Positions 8,154 to 16,370 of a stretch of 64,000 nucleotides of DNA are shown here, piece after piece. The DNA is from Streptosporangium sp. NBC_01756. GTDB taxonomy: Bacteria > Actinomycetota > Actinomycetes > Streptosporangiales > Streptosporangiaceae. The DNA is taken from NCBI RefSeq assembly GCF_035917975.1, contig NZ_CP109130.1, positions 558,001 through 622,000 on the forward strand. Reading direction: 5' to 3'. Positions within the stretch are counted from its first letter, which is position 1. Every line of letters starts with the position of its first letter. The notes under the pieces were generated by a model. That model had not been told where the DNA came from and did no database searches. It saw nothing but the letters and a program-made list of their open reading frames with translations. Made by a program: the position numbers and the translations under genes.

Positions 8154-8999
8154 TCAGAGGCGGCAGGCGAAGATGGCGGTGACCAGGATGGCCTTCGCCC
8201 CCATCTCCCAGAGTTGGTCCATCACCTGCTGGTGCCCCTTGCGCGGCACCATGGCGCGGACCGCGACCCAGCCCTCCCGGTGCAGCGGGGAGACCGTGGG
8301 CCCCTCCATGCCCGGGGTCAGGGCGATGGCCTCCTCGATCCGCTCGGCCCGGATGTCATAGTCCATCATCACGTAGTCACGGGCCACCAGCACGCCCTGC
8401 AGGCGGCGGAGGAGCTGTTGCAGCCCCTGACTCTCCACGCCGCCGATCCCCTTGATCAGCACGGCCTCGGAGCGGGTGATCGGCTCGCCGAACACCTCCA
8501 GCCCGATGTTGCGCAGCGTGGTGCCGGTCTCCACGACATCGGCCACGGCGTCGGCCACGCCCAGCCGGACGGCGGTCTCGACGGCACCGTCCAGCTTGAT
8601 CACCCGGGCCTCGACCCCCTGCTCGGCGAGGTAGGCCTCCAGCAGGCCGGCGTAGGAGGTGGCGATGCGCTTGCCCTTGAGGTCGGCGACCGAGGAGAAC
8701 GCGCCCGGGTCGGCGGCGAAGCGGAAGGTGGACCTTCCGAAGCCGAGGGGCAGGATCTCCTCGACCCGCGCACCGGAGTCGTGGAGCATGTCGCGGCCGG
8801 TGATCCCGGCGTCGAGTGTGCCCTCGCCGACGTAGACGGCGATGTCCTTCGGGCGCAGGAAGAACAGCTCACAGGAGTTTTCCGGGTCGATGACCACGAG
8901 CTCCTTGCTGTCCGTGCGCGCGCGGTATCCGGCTTCCTTGAGCATCGTCTGGGCGGCCTCGGTGAGGGCGCCCTTGTTGGGAACGGCGAGACGGAGCAT
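8154..8999 (-). CDS. hisG: ATP phosphoribosyltransferase, long form (HisG)
   Basis: 281 residues, the length of the long, self-contained HisG with a C-terminal ACT-like histidine-sensing domain. It catalyses the first step of histidine synthesis, ATP + PRPP to phosphoribosyl-ATP. Diagnostic segments are the start MLRLAVPNKGALTEAA, GTLDAGITGRDML and the PRPP-loop DAVADVVETGTTLRNIGLEV. The regulatory part begins near residue 210 (PGMEGPTVSPLHREGWVAVRAMV). It lies 60 bp downstream of hisE on the same strand, so the two steps that commit ATP to histidine are co-transcribed. Confidence 0.96.
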   Translation of the reverse strand: MLRLAVPNKGALTEAAQTMLKEAGYRARTDSKELVVIDPENSCELFFLRPKDIAVYVGEGTLDAGITGRDMLHDSGARVEEILPLGFGRSTFRFAADPGAFSSVADLKGKRIATSYAGLLEAYLAEQGVEARVIKLDGAVETAVRLGVADAVADVVETGTTLRNIGLEVFGEPITRSEAVLIKGIGGVESQGLQQLLRRLQGVLVARDYVMMDYDIRAERIEEAIALTPGMEGPTVSPLHREGWVAVRAMVPRKGHQQVMDQLWEMGAKAILVTAIFACRL

Positions 9000-9059
9000 G
9001 ACGCGGAGATTCCTTACCTGGATGGTGGTCGCTACGAGGCTGGAGCCGGGCGCACCGGC

Positions 9060-9323
9060 TCACAGATGCTTGTAGACCTCGTCCAGCCCGATCCCTTTGG
9101 AGATCATGAGAACCTGCACGTGGTAGAGGAGCTGGGAGATCTCCTCGGCGGCTCGCTCGTTGGACTCGTGCTCGGCCGCCATCCAGCTCTCGGCGGCCTC
9201 CTCCACGACCTTCTTACCGATGGCATGGACTCCGGCATCCAGCGCGGCCACGGTCCCCGAGCCCTCGGGCCGGGTGCGCGCCTTGTCGGACAGCTCGGCG
9301 TACAGCTCTTCGAAGGTCTTCAT
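9060..9323 (-). CDS. hisE: Phosphoribosyl-ATP pyrophosphatase (HisE)
   Basis: 87 residues, the usual size of a stand-alone HisE. It hydrolyses phosphoribosyl-ATP to phosphoribosyl-AMP, the second histidine step. The all-alpha MazG-like fold is marked by [37 protein letters not shown], with the acidic residues that hold Mg2+. ATG 9323. It is the first gene of a hisE-hisG unit; the remaining histidine genes are not in the window. Confidence 0.95.
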   Translation of the reverse strand: MKTFEELYAELSDKARTRPEGSGTVAALDAGVHAIGKKVVEEAAESWMAAEHESNERAAEEISQLLYHVQVLMISKGIGLDEVYKHL

Positions 9324-9406
9324 GATCTCTCTCGACGTCGTCGGATGTGCCCTCCCAGCCTAACGGCCCCACCGCTCCGGAATTGAACACGTCCATCGTC
9401 TGAACA

Positions 9407-9440
9407 CCGGAGGCGGCCCCGGTGAGGGCCGGGCCTCCGG
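9407..9440 (-). terminator. Terminator hairpin after the ABC importer operon
   Basis: Arms CCGGAGGC (9407-9414) and GCCTCCGG (9433-9440) plus an inner GGCCC/GGGCC pairing form a strong hairpin 11 bases past the stop of the last importer gene on the minus strand. Confidence 0.6.
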
Positions 9441-9450
9441 GCGATTCATC

Positions 9451-10329
9451 TCAGACCGCGCCTTCCCGCGGCGACACCGGGCTCCGCCGGACGAAGTGGC
9501 CGGGTTCGGCCTCCACCAGGGCGGCGGGCTCCTGCGGCCCGTCGGCGGCCACCACGGGCACGCCGTCCCATCTGGTGGTGAGCTGGGGCACCGAGGCGAG
9601 GAGCCTGGCCGTGTAGGGATGCAGGGGGTTGCCGAACACCCGGTCCGTCGTGCCCGCCTCGACCACCCGCCCCCGGTACAGCACCACGGCCTGCTCGCTG
9701 ATGTAGTTGCCCAGCGAGAGGTCGTGTGTGACGAACAGCACGCCGAGACCGCGCGCCTTCAGGTCGGCGAGCAGGTTGAGCACGTCGATCCGGGTGGAGG
9801 CGTCGAGCATGCTGGTGATCTCGTCGGCCACCAGGAAGCGCAGGTCGAGCAGGAGCGCCCTGGCGATCAGCAGGCGCTGCAACTGGCCGCCACTGAGCTG
9901 GTGCGGATATTTGCCCAGAACTTGGCCGGGGTTGAGCCGGACCGCCTTGAGCGACTCCTCCATCCTGCCGTCCCACTCCGTGGAGGCGACCTCGGGGAAA
10001 TACTCCTGTTTGATCATTCTGAGCACGCGGTCGGCCTTGAAGACCGGGTTGTAGCAGCTGAACGGGTCCTGGAACACGCCCTGGACCTGCCGGTAGTAGG
10101 CCTTGCCGGGGGCCGCCCGGGCCCCGTCGAGGGTGATCGAGCCCCCGGTGGGCCGCAGCAGGCCCAGGACCATCCTGCCGATGGTGCTCTTGCCGCTGCC
10201 GCTCTCGCCGATGAGGGAGACCACCTCACCGGGGCGCAGGTCGAAGCTCACGTCGTCGACGGCGGTCAGGGTCTTCCCGCCGAAGGCGCCCACCTTGTAG
10301 ATCTTCGTGACTCCGTCGAGTTTCAGCAT
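9451..10329 (-). CDS. Peptide-family ABC importer ATPase, DppF type
   Basis: 292 residues. Walker A GESGSGKST, signature LSGGQLQRLLIARALLL, Walker B FLVADEITSMLD and H-loop VTHDLS are intact. The C-terminus contains the short oligopeptide-transporter region (NPLHPYTARLLASVPQL). Its ATG overlaps the stop of the DppD-type gene (TGATG), so the two ATPases are translationally coupled. It energises the importer formed by the genes at 11312-15078. ATPases of this family serve peptides, nickel or oligosaccharides alike, so specificity rests on the binding protein and regulator. Confidence 0.93.
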   Translation of the reverse strand: MLKLDGVTKIYKVGAFGGKTLTAVDDVSFDLRPGEVVSLIGESGSGKSTIGRMVLGLLRPTGGSITLDGARAAPGKAYYRQVQGVFQDPFSCYNPVFKADRVLRMIKQEYFPEVASTEWDGRMEESLKAVRLNPGQVLGKYPHQLSGGQLQRLLIARALLLDLRFLVADEITSMLDASTRIDVLNLLADLKARGLGVLFVTHDLSLGNYISEQAVVLYRGRVVEAGTTDRVFGNPLHPYTARLLASVPQLTTRWDGVPVVAADGPQEPAALVEAEPGHFVRRSPVSPREGAV

Positions 10330-11270
10330 CAGGCCTTCCAGCAGGCGACGTGGTGGCCGGGGACGACCTCGACCACCGGGGGTTCCTCGGCGCACCTGTC
10401 GAACGCCAGGGGGCAGCGGTCCCTGAACCTGCACCCGGCGGGCGGGTCCAGCAGGGAGGGCGGCTCACCGGGGATGCCGGAGAGCCTGCGGTCGGCGTAG
10501 CGGACGCCGACCTCGGGCAGCGAGGAGATCAGCAGCCGGGTGTACGGGTGGCGCGGCGCGGTGACGATCACACCGGCCGGGGCCCGCTCCGCGAGTTTTC
10601 CGGCGTACATGACCATGATCGTGTCGGCGATCTGGTAGGTCAGCGAGATGTCGTGGGTGATGAAGATCATGCTTTTGACGAAGCCGCGGTCCCGGAACTC
10701 CACGAGCGTCCTGGCCACGGCCTGCTGGGTCGACACGTCGAGTGCGGAGGTGATCTCGTCGGCGATGAGCAGGGAGGGGTCGAGCAGGGTGGAGATGACT
10801 ATCACCATGCGCTGCTTCATGCCTCCCGACAGTTCGATCGGGTAGCGCTCCAGGACCTCACGCGGCAGCTCGACCAGGGCCAGCCGGCGTTCCAGCTCGG
10901 CGGTGTCCAGGCGCTCCCCCCTGGCGTGGAGCAGCTCGGCGACCATCTTGCCGATCTTGCGGGTCGGGTTCATGGCGCTCATGGAGTACTGGGGGACGAT
11001 GGAGACCTCCCGGAAGCGGAAGCGGTCCATCCGCCGGTCGTCCCCGAGCGGCAGCTCCTGCCCGTCGAGCTCGGCGCCCCCTCCCTTGAGCCGCATCCGG
11101 CCGTCCATCCTGATCAGGCTCTTGCCGAGGGTGGTCTTGCCGCATCCGGACTCCCCCGCCAGCCCGAGGATCTCCCCGTCGCCGACCTCGAAGCTGACGC
11201 CGTCGAGCGCCTTCACCTCGCCGCGCAGGGTCCGGTAGTGCACCCGCAGGTCGCTCACACGCAGGGTCAC
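10329..11270 (-). CDS. Peptide-family ABC importer ATPase, DppD type
   Basis: 313 residues from a GTG at 11270, which is preceded by GGGGAGG; the longer open frame upstream overlaps the permease gene and is not needed. Walker A GESGCGKTT, signature LSGGMKQRMVIVISTLL, Walker B LLIADEITSALD. The C-terminal domain has the cysteines and prolines of the oligo_HPY type (DPPAGCRFRDRCPLAFDRC), which in DppD proteins can bind a [4Fe-4S] cluster. It starts 41 bases after the permease C stop and overlaps the next ATPase by one base. Confidence 0.93.
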   Translation of the reverse strand: MTLRVSDLRVHYRTLRGEVKALDGVSFEVGDGEILGLAGESGCGKTTLGKSLIRMDGRMRLKGGGAELDGQELPLGDDRRMDRFRFREVSIVPQYSMSAMNPTRKIGKMVAELLHARGERLDTAELERRLALVELPREVLERYPIELSGGMKQRMVIVISTLLDPSLLIADEITSALDVSTQQAVARTLVEFRDRGFVKSMIFITHDISLTYQIADTIMVMYAGKLAERAPAGVIVTAPRHPYTRLLISSLPEVGVRYADRRLSGIPGEPPSLLDPPAGCRFRDRCPLAFDRCAEEPPVVEVVPGHHVACWKA

Positions 11271-11311
11271 GGCGCCTCCCCGGCGGTCGTGTCGTTTCGC
11301 TGCCCGTTCAA

Positions 11312-12217
11312 CTACAGCTCCCGCAGTTTGGGGTTGAACACCTCGTCCAAGCCGACGTTCATGACGTAGAGGGCGCCGACGATCGCGGTGATGCCGGCCC
11401 CCGGCGGTACGAACCACCACCACAGGCCCAGATGGAGCGCGCTCCATCTGGCCGCGTTGTTGAGCATCAGGCCGAGTGAGACCCCCTGGCTGGGGCCGAG
11501 CCCGATGAAGTCGAGCGAGGCGGCGATCAGGATCGACCCGCCGAACAGCAGGATGAAGGTCATCACCAGGTAGGAGCTCATGTTGGGCGCGATCTCCCTG
11601 GAGATGATCTTCCAGGTGGACACGCCGCTCAGCCTCGCCAGGTCCACGAAGTCGCGTGAGCGCAGCGAGAACGTCTGGGCTCTGATGGCCCTGGCCGCCC
11701 ACGGCCAGGAGGTGAGCCCGATGAACAGTGCCTGCACGCCGACGCTGCGGATGCCCAGGTAGGCGTTGACGATCAGGAGCACGGCCAGCGCGGGCAGGAC
11801 CAGGACGATGTTGGTGAGCATGTTCAGCACCTCGTCGACCAGGCCGCCCCGGTAGCCCGCGGTGAACCCGATCACCATGCCGATGACCGCGGCCAGCCCG
11901 CCGCCGAGCACCCCCACCACGAACGTGATCCGCAGGCCGTACACGAACTGGGCGAAGACGTCCTGACCGAACATCGTGGTGCCGAACCAGCGCTCGGACG
12001 AGGGCGGCGAGGCCGGAGCGGCCACGTAGGCGTTCGGGTCACCGCCGGTGAGCAGCGGGCCGGCCACGGCCAGGACGAGCAGCGGGAGCAGTACGGCGAG
12101 CCCCGCCAGGAGCTTGCCGTTGCGGACCGCGAAGTACAGGGCCTCGTTCCGCCGGGCGGGAACGGCCGGGGCGGCCTGGGGAGCCGTCTCGGGGGTGGTG
12201 CCGGGGTCGGCCGTCAT
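11312..12217 (-). CDS. ABC importer permease, DppC type
   Basis: 301 residues with a cytoplasmic Pro/Ala-rich N-terminus, one early helix (LLAGLAVLLPLLVLAVAGPLL), a periplasmic-side loop with the family signature FGTTMFGQDVFAQFVYGLRITF, and five more helices. The EAA-like cytoplasmic loop that docks the ATPase is at VDLARLSGVSTWKIISREIAPN. ATG 12217 overlaps the stop of the DppB gene by four bases (ATGA). It forms the channel with the DppB-type permease. Confidence 0.94.
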   Translation of the reverse strand: MTADPGTTPETAPQAAPAVPARRNEALYFAVRNGKLLAGLAVLLPLLVLAVAGPLLTGGDPNAYVAAPASPPSSERWFGTTMFGQDVFAQFVYGLRITFVVGVLGGGLAAVIGMVIGFTAGYRGGLVDEVLNMLTNIVLVLPALAVLLIVNAYLGIRSVGVQALFIGLTSWPWAARAIRAQTFSLRSRDFVDLARLSGVSTWKIISREIAPNMSSYLVMTFILLFGGSILIAASLDFIGLGPSQGVSLGLMLNNAARWSALHLGLWWWFVPPGAGITAIVGALYVMNVGLDEVFNPKLREL

Positions 12218-13209
12218 GCCGCCTCGCCTCCCATTCCGGTCCTGGTGCGCGGGTCGACCAGGACGTAGACGACGTCGATGACGAAGTTGGCGGCCAGCAC
12301 TCCGACGACGATGAACAGGAAGGCCCCCTGCAGCAGGAAGAAGTCCTGGTTCTGGATGGCCTGGAGGATCAGGTGGCCGAGCCCCGGGTAGGAGAAGACG
12401 ATCTCGGTGACCAGTGCGCCCGCCACGAGCACTCCGAGTTGCAGGGCCAGGCCGGTGATCTGCGGCAGGACGGCGTTCCTGAACGCGTAGCGCCGGATCA
12501 GCCGAGCGGGCGCGCCGAGCGAGGCGAGATAGGTGGAGTAGTCGGCCTCCAGCTCATAGATGATCATGTTGCGCATGCCGATCGCCCATCCGCCGAAGGC
12601 GACGAGGAACAGCGAGGCGAACGGCAGGAACCAGTGCAACGCGAGATCGCCGGCGAACTCCCAGGACCAGTTCGGCCGCATGGCGAAGCTGTAGCCGCCG
12701 GAGACGGGGAAGACTCCCGCGACGACGCCCAACCCCCAGGCCAGCAGGATGGCCAGCCACATGTAGGGGGTCGCGGTGAGCACGTAGCCGATGGGCAGTG
12801 CCGTGTTGTCGAGCCAGCTGCGCCTGGCCGCGAACGCGCCGAACCTGTTGCCCGCCCACCAGCTGAGCAGGATGGCCGGAACGAGCAGAGCCAGCGTGTA
12901 CGGCACGGCCCGCATGATGACGTCGGTGACGGGCGTCGGGAACAGCCAGACGCTGATGCCGAGATCCCCTCGGAAGAGGGCGGCCCAGAAATTGCCGTAC
13001 TGCTGCCAGAGCGGCAGGTCGAGCCCGAACAGGCCGGTGTAGTGGGCGCGCATGGCCTCCACCGCGGCGGGCTGCGAGACGTTGGCTCTGGCGAGCATGC
13101 TCTGCACGGGGTCACCCGGCATGAAGCGCGGGATCATCCAGTTGATCGTGACGGCCACCAGGAAGGTGAGCCCGTAGACGAGTAGCTTCCTGCCGAAATA
13201 GCGTCGCAA
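12214..13209 (-). CDS. ABC importer permease, DppB type
   Basis: 331 residues. It begins with the typical N-terminal helix (KLLVYGLTFLVAVTINWMIPRFMPGDP) and has about six membrane segments. The ATPase-docking loop is at TYLASLGAPARLIRRYAFRNAVLPQ. Between it and the binding-protein gene lies a 99-bp gap with a GC-rich hairpin, a frequent device for making more binding protein than permease. Confidence 0.94.
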   Translation of the reverse strand: MRRYFGRKLLVYGLTFLVAVTINWMIPRFMPGDPVQSMLARANVSQPAAVEAMRAHYTGLFGLDLPLWQQYGNFWAALFRGDLGISVWLFPTPVTDVIMRAVPYTLALLVPAILLSWWAGNRFGAFAARRSWLDNTALPIGYVLTATPYMWLAILLAWGLGVVAGVFPVSGGYSFAMRPNWSWEFAGDLALHWFLPFASLFLVAFGGWAIGMRNMIIYELEADYSTYLASLGAPARLIRRYAFRNAVLPQITGLALQLGVLVAGALVTEIVFSYPGLGHLILQAIQNQDFFLLQGAFLFIVVGVLAANFVIDVVYVLVDPRTRTGMGGEAA

Positions 13210-13250
13210 ACGATCCTCCCGAATCGGCGAGATGGGCCCCTGCCCCTCGC

Positions 13251-13281
13251 CGGGAGCCCGCGGAATCCCCCGCGGGTCCCG
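13251..13281 (-). terminator. Intra-operon hairpin downstream of the binding-protein gene
   Basis: Arms 13251-13263 and 13270-13281 pair over 7 + 4 bp with one bulged base. The hairpin sits 28-58 bases past the stop of the substrate-binding protein and before the permease gene. It probably acts as a partial terminator or mRNA-stabilising structure that raises the level of the binding protein. Confidence 0.45.
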
Positions 13282-13308
13282 GAGCGGGGCAGGGGGCTGC
13301 GTCGCCGG

Positions 13309-15078
13309 TCAGCCGCCGGCCGGCTTGAGCTCGGTGAGGGTCAGGACTCCGCCCAGCTCCAGCCAGTTGCGCCACATGGTCGGCGGGGTCTTGGGGGTGC
13401 CGGGCGCCGACGACGGCCAGTTCGTCCAGACCGCGTTGCTGGTCTGGGCCCACAGGCCGTTGTACCAGAGCGGGATCACCGGCAGATCGTCCAGCTGGAT
13501 CTTCTGGATCTCCGAGGCGACCTGCTTCATCCCCTCGACGTCGTCGACCTTCTTGCCGTCGAGCTCCTGAACCAGGTCCCAGGCCTCCTTGTTCTTGTAG
13601 CGGCCGAAGTTGACCGTGTTCTGCACCTTGTTGACCGGCTGCTGGAAGATGTAGTCGTAGTACATCCAGGGGGTGTTGGACAGTTGCCGCTCGTTGTTGA
13701 GCAGCAGGTCGAACTTGCCCGAACCGCGCTGGTCGACCAGGGCGTTGTAGTCGGGGAACTCGGCGGTGAGGTCGATGCCGGCGGCCTTGGCGCCCTCGGC
13801 GATGACCCGGGCGGCCTCCATCCAGTCGGTCCACCCGGCCGGAACGATGATCTTCAGTGAGGCCTTGGAGCCGTCCTTGTTCTCCACCATCCCGTCACCG
13901 TCGGTGTCCTTGTAACCGGCGTCGGCCAGGAGCTTCTTCGCCTTCCCGGTGTCGAAGGAGAAGCCCTTCTCGGCCACCACGGCCTGGTCGATGTATTTGT
14001 CCCACTGGGGAAGCAGGCCGGTGGGGCTGGCCGCCTTGACGATGTTGCCGTAGACGCCTTCGACGATCTTCTTGATGTCGATGGAGCCGGCGAGCGCCTT
14101 GCGGAAGGCGGGGTCGCTCGTCGGCTTCTTCTCCGTGTTGGGGACCAGGAAGGCGGTGTTGGCCGAGAGCATGTACGGCGGCTCGGGATAGTAGGTCTGG
14201 ATACCGAAGTTGCCCTTGACCAGGTTGGCCACCCCGGGCAGGAAGTTGTTGCTGAGATCCAGGCCCTTCTGCAGCAGCAGGCCCATCGCCACCTCGTTGC
14301 TGGAGTTGACGATGTCGACGACGTACTTGGGCTTGACGTCCTTGCCCAGCGCCGCCGTGGCCCACCAGCCGTCGCGCTTGGCCCAGGCCACGCGGTCCTG
14401 GTCGTGGCTGTGGTAGGCGTACGGCCCGGTGCCGACCGGCTTCTCGTTGGTCCCGTTCATCACCTCATCCTCCGAGCGCCCCTCCCAGATGTGCTTGGGG
14501 ACGATCGCGTTGTTGTAGACCCAGTTGGCCCACTGCTGGTGGTTGGCCTTGGAGAAGGTGAACGTCACCTTCTGGTCACCGGTCGCCTCGGCCTTCTCCA
14601 GCCAGGTCCACAGGTTGGCGTAGGGGACCGTCTTCATCTTGCCGAGCTCGACGGTGAAGACCACGTCGGCGGCGGTGAAGGGCTTGCCGTCCGCCCAGGT
14701 GACGCCTTTGCGGAGGTTGAGCTCGTAGGTCTTCTCACCGGTCCAGGTGCCGCTCTCCGCCAGCCACGGCGTGAACTTGTCCGTTTGGGGGTCGTACAGG
14801 AACAGCGTCTCGTAGACGAGCCCCTTGGTCCCGGTGGCCGAGTCCCAGGTGCGCAGCGGGTTCCAGTTGGCCGGCGGACCCCACTGGGTGCCGCTGGTGT
14901 AGAGGGTCTCGTTACGCGGGAAGGACCCGCCGGCCGCGGGCGCGGGTGCGGAGGCCGGTCCGCCCGAGGCCTGTGGTGGTGCGCTGGGAGCGGACGGCTG
15001 AGTCGAGCCTTCCGTGCAGGCCGCCGCGAGCAGGCAGGTCGCCGCGCCAAGGGCAAGGAACCGCCGTCGAGTCCGCAT
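13309..15078 (-). CDS. Substrate-binding lipoprotein of a peptide-family (SBP_bac_5) ABC importer
   Basis: 589 residues. The N-terminus is a lipoprotein signal: RTRRR, a hydrophobic stretch and the lipobox LAAAC with the cysteine near residue 21, followed by a Ser/Pro/Ala-rich linker. The body is a large cluster-C binding protein (begins TLYTSGTQWGPPANWNPL; TWADGKPFTAADVVFTVEL is the family signature). Proteins of this class bind peptides but also cello-oligosaccharides and other beta-glucans. The LacI-type regulator and the CebR-like operator upstream point to a sugar ligand; that is inference. It is the first gene of a five-gene minus-strand operon. Confidence 0.92.
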   Translation of the reverse strand: MRTRRRFLALGAATCLLAAACTEGSTQPSAPSAPPQASGGPASAPAPAAGGSFPRNETLYTSGTQWGPPANWNPLRTWDSATGTKGLVYETLFLYDPQTDKFTPWLAESGTWTGEKTYELNLRKGVTWADGKPFTAADVVFTVELGKMKTVPYANLWTWLEKAEATGDQKVTFTFSKANHQQWANWVYNNAIVPKHIWEGRSEDEVMNGTNEKPVGTGPYAYHSHDQDRVAWAKRDGWWATAALGKDVKPKYVVDIVNSSNEVAMGLLLQKGLDLSNNFLPGVANLVKGNFGIQTYYPEPPYMLSANTAFLVPNTEKKPTSDPAFRKALAGSIDIKKIVEGVYGNIVKAASPTGLLPQWDKYIDQAVVAEKGFSFDTGKAKKLLADAGYKDTDGDGMVENKDGSKASLKIIVPAGWTDWMEAARVIAEGAKAAGIDLTAEFPDYNALVDQRGSGKFDLLLNNERQLSNTPWMYYDYIFQQPVNKVQNTVNFGRYKNKEAWDLVQELDGKKVDDVEGMKQVASEIQKIQLDDLPVIPLWYNGLWAQTSNAVWTNWPSSAPGTPKTPPTMWRNWLELGGVLTLTELKPAGG

Positions 15079-15097
15079 CGTTGTCTCCTCTTCAGCA

Positions 15098-15111
15098 TGG
15101 GAGCGCTCCCA
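15098..15111. promoter_or_regulatory. CebR/CelR-type operator, TGGGAGCGCTCCCA
   Basis: A perfect 14-bp palindrome, 20 bp upstream of the binding-protein start. It is identical to the known binding site of the actinobacterial cellobiose/cellotriose repressors CebR (Streptomyces) and CelR (Thermobifida). It predicts that the importer operon is switched on by cello-oligosaccharides. Confidence 0.75.
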
Positions 15112-15141
15112 ACCGATTACCCGCGCGACCGCATGCGACTG

Positions 15142-15220
15142 CTGAACCGGATAAGTAACGCGACCGTAAAGTCCGGGTGTCTAGCGTGTCAATAGCTTTC
15201 TGGACCGGTTCAGTTACAAT
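15142..15220. promoter_or_regulatory. Divergent promoters with two CTGAACCGG-type LacI operators
   Basis: CTGAACCGGATAAG (15142-15155) and CTGGACCGGTTCAG (15200-15213) match an ideal palindrome CTGAACCGGTTCAG at 12 and 13 of 14 positions. The second is followed directly by a -10-like TACAAT (15215-15220), 24 bp before the lacI start. On the minus strand TTGACA (15193-15188) can be the -35 of the importer operon. These look like sites for the neighbouring LacI protein, distinct from the CebR box. Confidence 0.5.
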
Positions 15221-15243
15221 CGGGGCGATCAGCAAGGGAGACC

Positions 15244-16266
15244 ATGAGAAGACCGACGATCGCGGACGTCGCCAGGCAGGCCGGAGTCTCCAAGGGGGCG
15301 GTCTCCTATGCTCTCAACGGGCAGCCGGGGGTTTCGGAGAGCACCCGCGCCAGGATCCTGGCGATCGCCGAGGAGATCGGCTGGCGTCCCAGCAGCGCCG
15401 CCCGCACGCTGAACGACGCACGGGCGCACACCGTCGGGCTGGCCCTGTGCCGGCCGGCTCGCGTGCTGGGTGTGGAGCCGTTCTTCATGGAGCTCGTCAG
15501 CGGCATCGAGGCCGAGTTGTCGGCTCGCTCCTACGCGCTCATGCTGCAGGTGGTCGCCGACCACGGGCGGGAGATCGAGGTCTACCGCCGCTGGTGGGGC
15601 GAGGGCCGCATCGACGGGGCCATCCTGGTCGACCTGCACGTCGACGACCCCCGCGTGGCCGGCCTGGAGGCGCTCGGCCTGCCCACCGTGGTGCTCGGCC
15701 ATCCGTCCGGAGCAGGGACGCTGCCCGCCGTCTGGTCGGACGACGGCCGTGCCGTACGCGAGACGGTGGAGTATCTGGTCGCGCTGGGACACCGCAGGAT
15801 CGCCAGGGTCGGCGGCCTGCCGCGCCTGGTGCACACCGCGTTGCGCGACCGGGCCTTCACCGGTGCCTGCGCCGGCCTGGGGGCCGAGCAGGTGACGGCG
15901 CATACCGACTACACCGGCGAGGAGGGCGCACGGGCCACCCGGCGGCTGCTCAGCTCCCCCGTACGACCCACCGCGATCGTCTACGACAACGACATCATGG
16001 CCGTGGCCGGCCTGTCGGTGTCCCGGGAGATGGGACTCGACGTCCCCCGGGACCTGTCGATCGTCGCGTGGGACGACTCGCCGCTGTCGCAGGTCGTCCG
16101 TCCGCCGCTCACCGCGCTCAGCCGCGACATCCCGGCGTACGGCGGGCACGCGGCCCGCCGGCTGCTCGCTCTCATCTCGGGTGACCAGGTGGCCGCGTTC
16201 GAGGACCGTGCCGCCCGCCTCACCCCCCGGGACAGCACCGCTCCCCCGCTCGCCGGCGCCGGGTGA
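15244..16266 (+). CDS. LacI/GalR-family transcriptional regulator
   Basis: 340 residues. The N-terminal HTH is PTIADVARQAGVSKGAVSYALNGQPGVSESTR (about residues 4-35) with a hinge helix ending near RTLNDARAHTVG; the rest is a periplasmic-binding-protein-like ligand domain (for example TAIVYDNDIMAVAGL and DLSIVAWDDSPLSQ). The recognition-helix sequence KGAVSYALN differs from the TVSRVLN type of CebR, so this protein may read the CTGAACCGG-type sites instead of the CebR box. Start ATG 15244 follows AGGGAG. It is divergent from the importer operon it presumably controls. Confidence 0.93.
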   Translation: MRRPTIADVARQAGVSKGAVSYALNGQPGVSESTRARILAIAEEIGWRPSSAARTLNDARAHTVGLALCRPARVLGVEPFFMELVSGIEAELSARSYALMLQVVADHGREIEVYRRWWGEGRIDGAILVDLHVDDPRVAGLEALGLPTVVLGHPSGAGTLPAVWSDDGRAVRETVEYLVALGHRRIARVGGLPRLVHTALRDRAFTGACAGLGAEQVTAHTDYTGEEGARATRRLLSSPVRPTAIVYDNDIMAVAGLSVSREMGLDVPRDLSIVAWDDSPLSQVVRPPLTALSRDIPAYGGHAARRLLALISGDQVAAFEDRAARLTPRDSTAPPLAGAG

Positions 16267-16282
16267 ACCGTCCCCGGAGACG

Positions 16283-16325
16283 CCCGAGGGGCCGGTACGG
16301 CGGATCGCCGTACCGGCCCCTCGGG
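16283..16325. terminator. Bidirectional terminator between lacI and the DEAD-box gene
   Basis: A perfect 20-bp stem (16283-16302 with 16306-16325) closes on a three-base GAT loop. It lies 17 bases past the lacI stop and 46 bases beyond the helicase stop on the other strand, so it can end both convergent transcripts. Confidence 0.8.
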
Positions 16326-16370
16326 GTCAAACTGGTCGGGCGGCCTGCACGGCCGACCCGGAGCCAGGTG

